DNA from: Oscillospiraceae bacterium
GTDB lineage: Bacteria > Bacillota > Clostridia > Oscillospirales > Ruminococcaceae
Assembly (NCBI GenBank): GCA_003512525.1
Contig: DOQG01000011.1
Span: forward strand, 6,543-62,503
Length of the DNA: 55,961 bases
Reading direction: 5' to 3'
The notes below the pieces were generated by a model. It had not been told where the DNA came from. It did no database searches and was given only the letters and a program-made list of their open reading frames with translations. Of the stretch, positions 17,174-25,273 are shown piece after piece (position 1 is the stretch's first letter; every line of letters begins with the position of its first letter). A program made the position numbers and the translations under genes.

Positions 17174-18178
17174 TCAATCTCCGCCCTCGGCAGTACCGTT
17201 ATATATCTTCACCAGCTTTTCGCCGATTTTCTTTATATCCATATTTTCAACAGCCTTGCGTCCGTTTTCACGCAGTGACGGAAGCTTGCCCTCGTTGATC
17301 TCCTTTATCATACGCTCAAACTCATCCTTATTCTTAGCCTTGTAGCAGTCAGTACCGCCTTTCAGCCAGTCGAACACGGGGATATCACGGACAATAACGT
17401 TTGCCTTTGCCGCAAGCGCTTCAAGGAGCACTATACCCTCTGTTTCCTCTAAGGTAGGGAATATATACACATCACAGCCGACATATGCCTGTTTGAGCTC
17501 ATCGGGCTGTACATAGCCTGCAAATGTGAGGTTAGGCAGCTTTGTCTTTACCGCCTTTCTTATCTTGTGCGGTACGCTGTAAAGTGGAGTTTTGCCAAAC
17601 CAGATAAACTTATAGTCGGGCATATCCTTTGCCATCTGCACAAAATCAAGCAAGCCCTTACGCTCAAAGTAAAGTCCTACCGAGATCACGACCTTATCAT
17701 TATCTTTAAGACCGAACTTTTTACGGAACGCTTCCCTGTCGCCGTCTTTAGGCTCGTATCTCGCAAGGTCGATACCGTTTGATACGGCATAGATCGGTGC
17801 GGTCAGCCCGTAGCCTCTTATCAGCGACTTTGAATACTCAGTCGGGGTCACTATAACATCGCCCCTGCGGTAGCAGCTGCATATCCACTTTTTGAAAAGC
17901 CCCGAAATGAGATTAGAGCCGATGAACGAATTGCGGAAATCTTCCTGAGTTGAATGAGCGTGGTACACCACTCTCTTGCCTGCCTTTTTTGCTTTTTTTG
18001 CAAGATGCTTGGATTTCAGTCCGAGCGTGTTTATGTGAACAACATCATAGCTGTCCTTAGGGTCGAGCGTATATTCTATGCCGTTAAGCTCCATAGCTCT
18101 CTGCTGGTGCATTATCGCTCTGCCGAGCCCGGATATCTTGATAAGGTTCATACCTTCCGAAAACAGGAGTACCTTCAT
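17174..18178 (-). CDS. Glycosyltransferase family 4
   Basis: A 334-residue retaining GT-B enzyme. The N-terminal domain carries GLGRAIMHQQRAM near 17-29 and HINTLGLKS near 48. The C-terminal donor domain has VSNGIDLARYEP near 134, VVISVGLYFERKGL near 163, and the E-x7-E signature in PTLEETEGIVLLEALA near 240-255. The brevity and motif style resemble glycolipid-forming enzymes such as diacylglycerol glucosyltransferases, but the acceptor is not certain. It is read in the same direction as the ABC transporter genes upstream but 83 bases apart. It is unconnected to the glycan operon further right. Confidence 0.85.
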   Translation of the reverse strand: MKVLLFSEGMNLIKISGLGRAIMHQQRAMELNGIEYTLDPKDSYDVVHINTLGLKSKHLAKKAKKAGKRVVYHAHSTQEDFRNSFIGSNLISGLFKKWICSCYRRGDVIVTPTEYSKSLIRGYGLTAPIYAVSNGIDLARYEPKDGDREAFRKKFGLKDNDKVVISVGLYFERKGLLDFVQMAKDMPDYKFIWFGKTPLYSVPHKIRKAVKTKLPNLTFAGYVQPDELKQAYVGCDVYIFPTLEETEGIVLLEALAAKANVIVRDIPVFDWLKGGTDCYKAKNKDEFERMIKEINEGKLPSLRENGRKAVENMDIKKIGEKLVKIYNGTAEGGD

Positions 18179-18261
18179 ATTAGTTTCCTTCCATATAATT
18201 ACTGTCTGTGTAAACGTATAAAAAGTATTTTATCATAATTGCGGTTCATCGTCAAGTAATA

Positions 18262-19023
18262 TCAGGAATGATACCTTTCAAGGAACTGACGTGTGCGCTC
18301 GTTCTGGCTGTTGTTGAACACCTCATCGGGAGTGCCGTTCTCAATAACATATCCGCCGTCCATAAATATTACACGGTCTGATATCTCGCTTGCAAACTGC
18401 ATTTCGTGAGTTACGATAACCATAGTCATCTTTTCTTCCGCAAGGCTCTTTATTACCTTTAATATCTCGCCGGTAAGTTCAGGGTCGAGTGCAGATGTCG
18501 GCTCATCAAAGAACAGCAGCTCGGGGCTTAGTGCAAGCGCTCTTGCAATTGATACGCGCTGCTGTTGTCCGCCCGATAGATTGCACGGATATTCATTTGC
18601 CTTGTCGGCAAGCCCCATTTTGCCGAGCAGCTCCATTGCGGTCTGCTCTGCCTGAGCCTTGTCCTGTTTAAGTACATGGACAGGTGCTTCTGTAATGTTC
18701 TTTAACACCGACATATGCGGGAAAAGGTTGAAGTTCTGGAACACCAGCCCGATTTTCAGCCTGATATCGTGGAGCGTCTTATTGTCCGCATATACAGCCT
18801 TGCCGTTTTCATCATTTTTAGTCATGGTGATGCCGCATATTTCGCACTCGCCGCTGTCTATCTTCTCAAACTGGTTGATACAGCGCAGGAGCGTCGATTT
18901 TCCGCTTCCCGACGGACCTATTATAGAGATAACCTCGCCCTGTTCCACATTGAATGAAATATCGTTCAATACATCAAGCTTGCCAAAGCTCTTGGATATA
19001 TTCTTTACACTGAGTATCGACAT
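18262..19023 (-). CDS. Polar amino-acid ABC transporter ATP-binding protein
   Basis: The 253-residue ATPase is of the GlnQ/HisP class. Walker A is GPSGSGKST near 34-42, the Q-loop lies in LVFQNFNLFPHM near 92-103, the signature is LSGGQQQR near 149, Walker B LLFFDEPTSALDPE near 170, and the switch His in VIVTHEMQFA near 203. It energises import through the permease encoded 12 bases upstream. Amino-acid specificity cannot be assigned because no substrate-binding protein is encoded nearby. Confidence 0.93.
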   Translation of the reverse strand: MSILSVKNISKSFGKLDVLNDISFNVEQGEVISIIGPSGSGKSTLLRCINQFEKIDSGECEICGITMTKNDENGKAVYADNKTLHDIRLKIGLVFQNFNLFPHMSVLKNITEAPVHVLKQDKAQAEQTAMELLGKMGLADKANEYPCNLSGGQQQRVSIARALALSPELLFFDEPTSALDPELTGEILKVIKSLAEEKMTMVIVTHEMQFASEISDRVIFMDGGYVIENGTPDEVFNNSQNERTRQFLERYHS

Positions 19024-19035
19024 ATTGACAGCTCC

Positions 19036-19743
19036 TTATCTGTAGTAGTTAAGCTTCTTTTCGATAAAGCCGAACAGTGCTGTGAGCACAGTAGCCATTA
19101 CGAAATAGAACACACCGGCAATAAACAGCGGCACAAGCGAGCTGTAGTTCATCATCTGCTGTTTAGCCGCAAGCATAATTTCCGAGTAAGCAACTACATT
19201 TGCAAGTGACGTATCCTTGACAAGTGTTATGACCTCGTTTGAGGACGCAGGCACGATGCGCTTTATGACCTGCGGAAGTATAATTCTGAAGAATGTCTGC
19301 GCCTTTGTCATTCCGAGTGCCGCCGCCGCCTCATACTGACCTCTCGGTATCGACTCGATACCGCCTCTGAATATCTCGGCAAAATACGCCGCATAGTTCA
19401 GCACGAATGCGATAATTACCATTGTGAACATAAATCCCTCTGCCGCAGGATCTACACCGCTCAGAAGATTTTCCATAAATCCGCCCGAGCCCTTGGTTGC
19501 CGTCTTTAAGAAAGGCAGGGCATAATAAACAACGATGATCTGAAGCATAAGCGGAGTGCCGCGCATTATGAGTATGTAGAGGTTTGTAAGCCACGATATC
19601 GGTTTAAATCTGCACATCTTCAGCGCCGCAACGACAAGTCCGAGCGGTATCGAAAACAGCAGAGTAAATCCGAAAATTTTAAGTGTGGGGATAAGGTTCT
19701 CGAGGAGTATCCCCGTAACCTTCATTATCTGTTCGCCGGTCAT
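19036..19743 (-). CDS. Polar amino-acid ABC transporter permease
   Basis: A 235-residue inner-membrane protein of the HisM/GlnP family with about five membrane helices. The EAA loop that docks onto the ATPase is EAAAALGMTKAQTFFRIILP near 138-157. The usual MRGTPLMLQI motif near 60 identifies the polar amino-acid subfamily. An ATG six codons further in is an alternative start. The normal third component, a binding protein, is missing from this operon; it may be encoded elsewhere. Confidence 0.92.
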   Translation of the reverse strand: MTGEQIMKVTGILLENLIPTLKIFGFTLLFSIPLGLVVAALKMCRFKPISWLTNLYILIMRGTPLMLQIIVVYYALPFLKTATKGSGGFMENLLSGVDPAAEGFMFTMVIIAFVLNYAAYFAEIFRGGIESIPRGQYEAAAALGMTKAQTFFRIILPQVIKRIVPASSNEVITLVKDTSLANVVAYSEIMLAAKQQMMNYSSLVPLFIAGVFYFVMATVLTALFGFIEKKLNYYR

Positions 19744-19814
19744 ATTTAAACATCTTCCTTATTTTTAATTCATCACGGTAAAGCGATAATTCGCTATTAC
19801 GGCAGTATATTAGT

Positions 19815-19844
19815 ATTGTACCATAAGTAAAGGGGGATTTGCAA
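19815..19844 (-). promoter_or_regulatory. Promoter of the amino-acid ABC operon
   Basis: On the minus strand TTGCAA (19844-19839) and TACAAT (19820-19815) are 18 bases apart and lie 72 bases before the permease start. The -35 box matches consensus at four of six positions. Confidence 0.55.
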
Positions 19845-20002
19845 GTAAAAGATGAAAAAACACGGGGATTTAGCATACGGGAAAATGTGCAGAGAAGCAG
19901 CAACAGATAGATTAGTCACATTTTACAAAAATTTTTCTTCAATTTCGGTACATAAAAACAAAAAAATTTAAAAAAGTACTGGAAAAGTAGATTTAAATCT
20001 GT

Positions 20003-20008
20003 TATAAT
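20003..20008 (+). promoter_or_regulatory. -10 box of ppdK
   Basis: A perfect TATAAT lies 101 bases before the ppdK start codon in an A/T-rich stretch. No good -35 hexamer is found 16-18 bases upstream (TGGAAA at 17), so an activator or UP-like A-tracts (19955-19975) may help. Confidence 0.55.
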
Positions 20009-20028
20009 ACTAATTGTATGGCTGAGAA

Positions 20029-20072
20029 GTCTGTATTTCTGCTGTTTTACCGCAGAAATGGAAAATTCAGAC
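20029..20072 (+). promoter_or_regulatory. Hairpin in the ppdK leader
   Basis: ATTTCTGC (20035-20042) pairs perfectly with GCAGAAAT (20052-20059), and outer arms GTCTG (20029-20033) and CAGAC (20068-20072) extend the stem. It sits between the predicted transcript start and the TTTAGGAGGAA ribosome binding site. Without a T-tract it is not a terminator. It may protect the 5' end of an abundant mRNA or bind a regulator. Confidence 0.5.
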
Positions 20073-20108
20073 AAACGGCCGGAATAATAATTTAGGAGGA
20101 ACCCCCCA

Positions 20109-22739
20109 ATGGCACATAAGTATTGCTACCTCTTCTCAGAGGGTAATGCTACAATGAGAGAGCTTCTCGGCGGTAAGGGTGCAAACCTTGCAGAAATGAC
20201 CAACATCGGTCTTCCCGTACCCCAGGGCTTCACAATTTCAACAGAGGCTTGTACAAAGTACTACGAAGACGGCCGTAAGATCAACGATGAGATCATGGCT
20301 GAGATCAACGAATACATCGTAAAGATGGAAGGTATCACAGGCAAGAAGTTCGGTGATAAGGAAAATCCCCTGCTCGTATCTGTACGTTCAGGTGCAAGAG
20401 CTTCAATGCCCGGTATGATGGATACTATCCTTAACCTCGGTCTTAACGAGGACGTTGTTGCAGTAATGGCTGAAAAGTCAAACAACGAAAGATGGGCTTG
20501 GGACTGCTACAGAAGATTTATCCAGATGTACTCCGACGTAGTTATGGAAGTCGGCAAGAAGTACTTCGAGGAGCTTATCGACAAGATGAAGGCTGAAAAG
20601 GGCGTTACACAGGACGTTGAGCTTGACGCTAACGACTTAAAGGAGCTTGCAGGTCAGTTCAAGGCTGAATACAAGGCTAAGATCGGTGAAGACTTCCCCT
20701 CTGATCCTAAGGAACAGCTGATGGGCGCTATCAAGGCAGTATTCCGTTCATGGGACAACCCCAGAGCTAACGTATACAGACGTGACAACGATATTCCTTA
20801 CTCATGGGGTACAGCCGTAAACGTACAGTCTATGGCATTTGGTAACATGGGTGATGACTGCGGTACAGGTGTTGCATTCACTCGTGACCCTGCTACAGGC
20901 GCTAAGGGTCTGTTCGGTGAGTTCTTAACAAACGCACAGGGCGAAGACGTTGTTGCAGGTGTTCGTACACCTATGCACATTCAGGAAATGGAACAGAAGT
21001 TCCCTGAGGCTTTCAAGGAGTTCACAGAAGTTTGCAAGACTCTTGAAGACCACTACAGAGATATGCAGGATATGGAGTTCACAGTTGAACACGGCAAGCT
21101 CTATATGCTCCAGACAAGAAACGGTAAGAGAACAGCTCAGGCTGCTCTGAAGATCGCTTGTGACCTCGTTGACGAAGGCATGAGAACAGAAGAAGAAGCT
21201 GTTGCTATGATCGATCCCCGTAACCTTGATACACTTCTTCACCCCCAGTTCGACGCAAAGGCACTCAAGGCTGCTACACCTATCGGTAAGGGTCTCGGCG
21301 CTTCTCCCGGAGCTGCTTGCGGTAAGATCGTATTCACAGCTGAAGACGCTGTAGAGTGGGCTGCTAAGGGCGAAAAGGTTGTTCTCGTTCGTCTTGAAAC
21401 ATCACCTGAGGATATTACAGGTATGAAGGCTGCTCAGGGTATCCTGACAGTTCGTGGCGGTATGACATCACACGCAGCCGTTGTTGCTCGTGGTATGGGT
21501 GAATGCTGCGTTTCCGGTTGCTCTGCAATCAATATGGATGAAGCTAACAAGAAGTTCGAGCTTGGCGGCAAGACATTCGTTGAAGGCGATGTAATCTCTA
21601 TCGACGGTACAACAGGTAACATCTATGACGGTGCTATCGCTACTGTTGACGCTCAGATCGCAGGCGAATTCGGCAGAATCATGGCTTGGGCTGACAAGTA
21701 CAGAGTTCTGAAGGTAAGAACAAACGCTGATACTCCTGCTGATGCTAAGAAGGCTAAGGAGCTCGGTGCTGAAGGTATCGGTCTTTGCCGTACAGAGCAT
21801 ATGTTCTTTGAAGCTGACAGAATTGCCGCTTTCCGTGAGATGATCTGCTCAGATACTGTTGAAGAAAGAGAAGCTGCACTCGCTAAGATCGAACCTATGC
21901 AGCAGGCTGACTTCGAGGCTCTTTACGAAGCACTTGAAGGTTGCCCCGTAACGATCAGATTCCTTGATCCTCCTCTGCACGAATTCGTTCCTACAGAAGA
22001 AGCTGACATCGAGGCTCTCGCTAAGGCTCAGGGCAAGTCTGTTGAAACGATCAAGAACATCATCGCATCTCTCCACGAGTTCAACCCCATGATGGGTCAC
22101 AGAGGATGCCGTCTTGCAGTAACATACCCTGAAATTGCTAAGATGCAGACTAAGGCTGTTATCAAGGCTGCATTAAACGTTAAGAAGAATCACCCCGACT
22201 GGACAATCGTTCCTGAGATCATGATTCCTCTGGTTGGCGATGTTAAGGAGCTCAAGTACGTTAAGAACTTCGTTGTTGAAACAGCTGACGCTGTTATCAA
22301 GGAAGCAGGCTCAGACCTCAAGTACGAAGTTGGTACAATGATCGAGATCCCCAGAGCTGCTCTTACAGCTGACGAAATCGCTAAGGAAGCTGAGTTCTTC
22401 TGCTTCGGTACAAACGACCTTACACAGATGACATACGGCTTCTCTCGTGATGACGCAGGTAAGTTCCTTAACGCTTACTATGACGCTAAGATCTTCGAGA
22501 ACGATCCTTTCGCTAAGCTCGACCAGACAGGCGTTGGCAAGCTTATGGAAATGGCTATCAAGCTCGGTAAGGCTACACGTCCCGATATGCACGTTGGTAT
22601 CTGCGGCGAGCACGGCGGCGATCCCTCATCTGTTGAGTTCTGCCACAAGATCGGTCTGACATACGTTTCATGCTCACCCTTCCGTGTACCGATCGCAAGA
22701 CTTGCAGCAGCTCAGGCAGCTATCGCTGACAAGAAGTAA
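20109..22739 (+). CDS. ppdK: Pyruvate, phosphate dikinase
   Basis: An 876-residue enzyme that interconverts pyruvate, ATP and phosphate with phosphoenolpyruvate, AMP and pyrophosphate; in anaerobes it often works in the glycolytic direction. The N-terminal ATP-grasp domain begins with LLGGKGANLAEM near 17-28. The phosphorylated His is in GGMTSHAAVVARGM near 451-464. The PEP-binding barrel includes GLCRTEHMFFEADR near 559 and the C-terminal signature with Cys in GICGEHGGDPSS near 830. Length is normal. Codon choice is much more restricted than in the neighbours (mostly GCT, AAG, GGT, CGT, ATC), a sign of very high expression. A full AGGAGGAA ribosome binding site precedes the ATG. No PPDK regulatory kinase is adjacent. 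Confidence 0.97.
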   Translation: MAHKYCYLFSEGNATMRELLGGKGANLAEMTNIGLPVPQGFTISTEACTKYYEDGRKINDEIMAEINEYIVKMEGITGKKFGDKENPLLVSVRSGARASMPGMMDTILNLGLNEDVVAVMAEKSNNERWAWDCYRRFIQMYSDVVMEVGKKYFEELIDKMKAEKGVTQDVELDANDLKELAGQFKAEYKAKIGEDFPSDPKEQLMGAIKAVFRSWDNPRANVYRRDNDIPYSWGTAVNVQSMAFGNMGDDCGTGVAFTRDPATGAKGLFGEFLTNAQGEDVVAGVRTPMHIQEMEQKFPEAFKEFTEVCKTLEDHYRDMQDMEFTVEHGKLYMLQTRNGKRTAQAALKIACDLVDEGMRTEEEAVAMIDPRNLDTLLHPQFDAKALKAATPIGKGLGASPGAACGKIVFTAEDAVEWAAKGEKVVLVRLETSPEDITGMKAAQGILTVRGGMTSHAAVVARGMGECCVSGCSAINMDEANKKFELGGKTFVEGDVISIDGTTGNIYDGAIATVDAQIAGEFGRIMAWADKYRVLKVRTNADTPADAKKAKELGAEGIGLCRTEHMFFEADRIAAFREMICSDTVEEREAALAKIEPMQQADFEALYEALEGCPVTIRFLDPPLHEFVPTEEADIEALAKAQGKSVETIKNIIASLHEFNPMMGHRGCRLAVTYPEIAKMQTKAVIKAALNVKKNHPDWTIVPEIMIPLVGDVKELKYVKNFVVETADAVIKEAGSDLKYEVGTMIEIPRAALTADEIAKEAEFFCFGTNDLTQMTYGFSRDDAGKFLNAYYDAKIFENDPFAKLDQTGVGKLMEMAIKLGKATRPDMHVGICGEHGGDPSSVEFCHKIGLTYVSCSPFRVPIARLAAAQAAIADKK

Positions 22740-22748
22740 TTGCAAAGC

Positions 22749-22868
22749 TTCACTTTTATAGCTAACAAATAAATAAAAAACGGTCATTCTCCTTAAATCG
22801 GAGATATGACCGTTTTTTTATAGATTTTCGTATTCGCAACACTTGGGGAAAATTTTTTAAAAAAAATT
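22749..22868 (+). repeat. Left long direct repeat with the ppdK terminator
   Basis: This stretch begins TTCACTTTTATAGCTAAC and recurs at 25651-25766 with only small length differences in A-runs. It holds a terminator hairpin (ACGGTCAT..CTCC pairing with GGAG..ATGACCGT, then seven T) at about 22779-22818 that fits ppdK, whose stop lies ten bases upstream. This copy keeps the ppdK side of the presumed original locus. Confidence 0.9.
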
Positions 22869-23048
22869 GGCTCTTTGTCAATAGTTGGGGTACGAAAAAA
22901 TAGAAAATTGCGAGGCAGTCCCTTTATGATGAGGACGAGGAATAAACTGTAAGCGAAGATACTGTTGACGAGGAAACCAATGACGATGAGGAATAGCCCT
23001 CGCAAGCCTGAGTAATCAGGCTTAGTATATACAAATCAACAAAAACTG

Positions 23049-23077
23049 TTGACAAACTCATCTCGATGTGTTATACT
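23049..23077 (+). promoter_or_regulatory. Promoter of the XRE/ImmA operon
   Basis: TTGACA at 23049-23054 and TATACT at 23072-23077, 17-base spacer. The ATG at 23066 falls inside this promoter, which rules it out as the start of the regulator gene. Confidence 0.85.
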
Positions 23078-23101
23078 AATAAACGAAAGGAGTTGATACG
23101 A

Positions 23102-23464
23102 GTGATTACGGAATTTGGTAAGGCATTAAGAAAGTTACGCATAGACCGTGGCGAAATCCTTAAAACAATGGCAGAAAAGCTCAATATGACTTCTTCGTAC
23201 TTATCTGCGATTGAATGCGGAAAGCGAAATATCCCTTCAGATTTAATCAGCAAGCTGGCTTCAATTTACGATTTGACGGAAGAGGAACAAGGAATTCTGT
23301 CAGAAGCCCGTGATAAAAGTTTGACCAGTATCGAAATCGAATTAAGCACAAATAATGCATTTAAGCGTGATTTAGCATTGCAGTTTGCAAGAAAATTCGA
23401 TGATATGGACGATGAACTTGCAGAACAGATATTAAAATTTCTCAATCATAATAACGAGGAATGA
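23102..23464 (+). CDS. XRE-family regulator (ImmR-like)
   Basis: A 120-residue DNA-binding protein with a helix-turn-helix at about residues 5-60 (KALRKLRIDRGEILKTMAEK, then SSYLSAIECGKRNIP). The tail is acidic (DDMDDELAEQILKFLNHNNEE lies near the end). The start is GTG at 23102, eight to ten bases after an AAAGGAG site. It is followed immediately by an ImmA/IrrE-type peptidase gene, the arrangement known from ICEBs1-like elements in which the peptidase cleaves the repressor and releases element genes. The target here may be the genes downstream, but no operator was recognised. Confidence 0.88.
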   Translation: MITEFGKALRKLRIDRGEILKTMAEKLNMTSSYLSAIECGKRNIPSDLISKLASIYDLTEEEQGILSEARDKSLTSIEIELSTNNAFKRDLALQFARKFDDMDDELAEQILKFLNHNNEE

Positions 23465-23467
23465 ATT

Positions 23468-23983
23468 ATTAGCAAAATATATGTAGAAGCAAAGTCGAGG
23501 ATGGAATTAAGACGACTTGCGAAAAAAATAAGAGAAATGCTGGATTTAACAAACGAACTCTATTTTCCAATAGTAGAAGTGCTTGAAATATTACATAAGT
23601 TTGATGAAGATGCACATTTTGAAATTGTTGAGGCTGATGAGTTAGAAGAAAACGAGCACGCTGTTACTGACATTATTTCAAAAACAATCAAAATACGTTC
23701 AGATGTATATGAGGGTGCGTGTAATGGCGTAGGTCGTGATAGAATGACCATTGCACACGAATTTGCACATTTCATCACCTTATGTGTTTGTGGTTTCAGA
23801 TTGGCACGTTCTTTCGGTGATGTTGACGTTCCTCCTTACTGTGACCCGGAATGGCAAGCAAAATGCTTAGCCGGTGAACTAATGATAGACTCTGACCTTG
23901 TAAAAGGAATGTCACGTTCTGAGGTCAGCGAAAAATGTGGCGTGTCTTATGATGCAGCAAAACTTCAGTTAAGCAAAATATGA
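23468..23983 (+). CDS. ImmA/IrrE-family metallopeptidase
   Basis: The protein carries the zinc-peptidase motif HEFAH in RMTIAHEFAHFITLC near residues 90, with the third ligand region (EWQAKCLAGELMID) about 40 residues later, as in ImmA and IrrE. Such enzymes cut XRE repressors; the upstream XRE gene is the obvious substrate. The first ATG in frame is at 23501 (160 residues) and lacks a good ribosome binding site. The frame is open back to an ATT at 23468, four bases after the XRE stop codon and behind AACGAGGAA. The extension starts SKIYVEAKSR, which is how I remember the family beginning. I use ATT as the start, with ATG 23501 as the alternative. Confidence 0.82.
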   Translation: MSKIYVEAKSRMELRRLAKKIREMLDLTNELYFPIVEVLEILHKFDEDAHFEIVEADELEENEHAVTDIISKTIKIRSDVYEGACNGVGRDRMTIAHEFAHFITLCVCGFRLARSFGDVDVPPYCDPEWQAKCLAGELMIDSDLVKGMSRSEVSEKCGVSYDAAKLQLSKI

Positions 23984-24035
23984 TTTTTACATACAATAAA
24001 GGACGGTGATTCCAATGCATTATTTATAAGGCAAA

Positions 24036-24108
24036 GAAAAAACGTGCTAATAAGCTGTTGGCGCAGCATATCAACACGTTTTGGCTGTGTTATAAACACA
24101 ACTGTAGC
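24036..24108 (-). ncRNA. Candidate small RNA, antisense orientation, within the island
   Basis: A minus-strand promoter (see 24115-24143) points into a stretch with no gene-like frame. About 30 bases after the predicted start, AAACGTG and CACGTTT (24081-24075 and 24046-24040) close a stem with an inner GCTG/CAGC helix, followed directly by six T. This is a complete promoter-to-terminator unit of roughly 70 nucleotides. It lies between the peptidase gene and the DUF4417 gene, opposite to both. The 64-codon frame on this strand crosses the promoter and is unlikely to be translated. Function is unknown. Confidence 0.55.
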
Positions 24109-24114
24109 AAGTTT

Positions 24115-24143
24115 ATTATAACACAACCTGCTTTCTTTGTCTA
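24115..24143 (-). promoter_or_regulatory. Minus-strand promoter of the candidate small RNA
   Basis: TAGACA (24143-24138) and a perfect TATAAT (24120-24115), separated by 17 bases. Confidence 0.7.
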
Positions 24144-24205
24144 CTGGTATTTTACACAAAAACTACTTTTAAGACGGTGATTTATCACCAGAAAGCAGAG
24201 GTAAT

Positions 24206-24873
24206 ATGAAAAATATAATTGACGACGGATTTAGCTCCGAACTCGTTGCTGATGCGTTTTTTCAGGTAATCTGGAAATTCCTTGCATTGAAAAACCGAAA
24301 GAACTTATCATTCCAAAATATCTTGTTCCGTTCACCCAAATGAACGCATGCAGCTATTCTGAAAGTGCAGTGCATTTTTATGAACATGATAAAAGATTTT
24401 CCGATGTGCTGGTAAGTACGAAAGATTATCTTTCCGAACTCAAAAAATTTACAGCTGTAATATCGCCCGACTGTTCTCTTTATAGAGATATGCCGCTTTG
24501 CTTACAAATCGCAAATACATATATGAACCGTGCCGTTGGTTGTTATTTGCAGTCGCATGGCGTGTATGTAATTCCCAATGTTCGCTGGGGTGATGAACGC
24601 AGTTATACTACTGTTGAATTGCCTGAAAAATTTGCATTTTTAGGTGTTCCTAAAAACAGCATTGTATCAATCGGCACATACGGATGTATAAAAAGCAGAG
24701 TAAACAAGCAATATTTTGTCGAAGGATTATCAGCTATGCTTGATGAGCTTTCTCCGGAAGTGGTGCTTGTTTACGGCGGAATGCCTGAATCTATCTTCGG
24801 ACAGTTCAAAGAAAGAACCAATTTTGTAAATTATCCCGACTGGATTTCTACTAAAAGAAGGAGGTCGGCATAA
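24206..24873 (+). pseudogene. DUF4417 protein gene with a single-base frameshift
   Basis: A start at 24206 (AGAGGTAAT before ATGAAAAATATA) reads MKNIIDDGFSSELVADAFF and then shifts out of frame at a run of six T (24257-24262). One more T would join it to SGNLEIPCIEKPKELIIPKY and on to the open frame that has its first ATG at 24340. The rest (HFYEHDKRFSDVL, VISPDCSLYRDMPLCLQIAN, PNVRWGDERSYTT, GTYGCIKSR) is the DUF4417 domain common on plasmids and integrative elements. Restored length would be about 222 residues, the normal size. Function is unknown. The stop codon overlaps the next start (TAATG). The break is real decay, a slippage switch or a sequencing error. Confidence 0.75.
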
Positions 24874-25270
24874 TGGGGACAGGTTATTCAGGTAATTACA
24901 CAAATACTAAAGGTAGCAATACACCAGTTTCAAAGACTGGTGATGTCAGGTATAGCCATAAAAGACTGTTGATTATCTGCTTAATCCTAATCATCCCCAA
25001 GGTGGTTCGAAGGCTAAGTTTATGAAGGATGTTTTGGGATACACGCAAAAGGATGCAAAGCTTTTTCACAAGAACGTTGAATCTGCTATTCAGGGCAAAA
25101 CTCCAGATAAAACAACAACCTCACAATACGGCACCAAACACACTTATAATACAGAACTTATAAGTAAAAGTGGTGCAAAAGTTAAGGCAAATGTTGTTGT
25201 GGTTATTCAAAGAGATAATGGAAGAACAACATATAAAATTGTTACGGTATATCCGGGAAAGAAGGATTAA
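24873..25270 (+). pseudogene. GxGYSG-leader DUF6883/Ntox50-like candidate toxin, frameshifted
   Basis: The ATG at 24873 opens MGTGYSGNYTNTKGSN, a leader type I associate with small accessory toxins that follow DUF4417 genes. The frame breaks at a run of four A (24960-24963); one more A would give HKKTVDYLLNPNHPQGGSKA and continue into the open frame beginning at 25022 (KFMKDVLGYTQKDAKLFHKN). The LLNPxHPxGxxKAxF signature is the DUF6883/Ntox50-like domain of polymorphic toxins, and the protein ends KIVTVYPGKKD. Restored length is about 132 residues. The DUF4926 gene begins four bases downstream. Nuclease-like activity is family inference only. If the break is real, the toxin is inactive. Confidence 0.6.
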
Positions 25271-25273
25271 CTT

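Noticed and set aside
22869..22905. Complete ISL3-type insertion sequence
   Set aside because: Only one terminus-like stretch is seen; there is no transposase gene and no matching inverted end.
23066..23101. ATG 12 codons upstream in the XRE regulator gene
   Set aside because: This ATG falls between the -35 and -10 boxes, so it would not be transcribed.
23965..24159. 64-codon minus-strand frame within the island
   Set aside because: It spans a minus-strand promoter and terminator, so it cannot be translated as one message; the small-RNA reading explains the region better.
24995..25012. GGTTCGAA motif resembling a tRNA T-loop
   Set aside because: No acceptor stem or anticodon arm can be built around it, and it lies inside the toxin reading frame.
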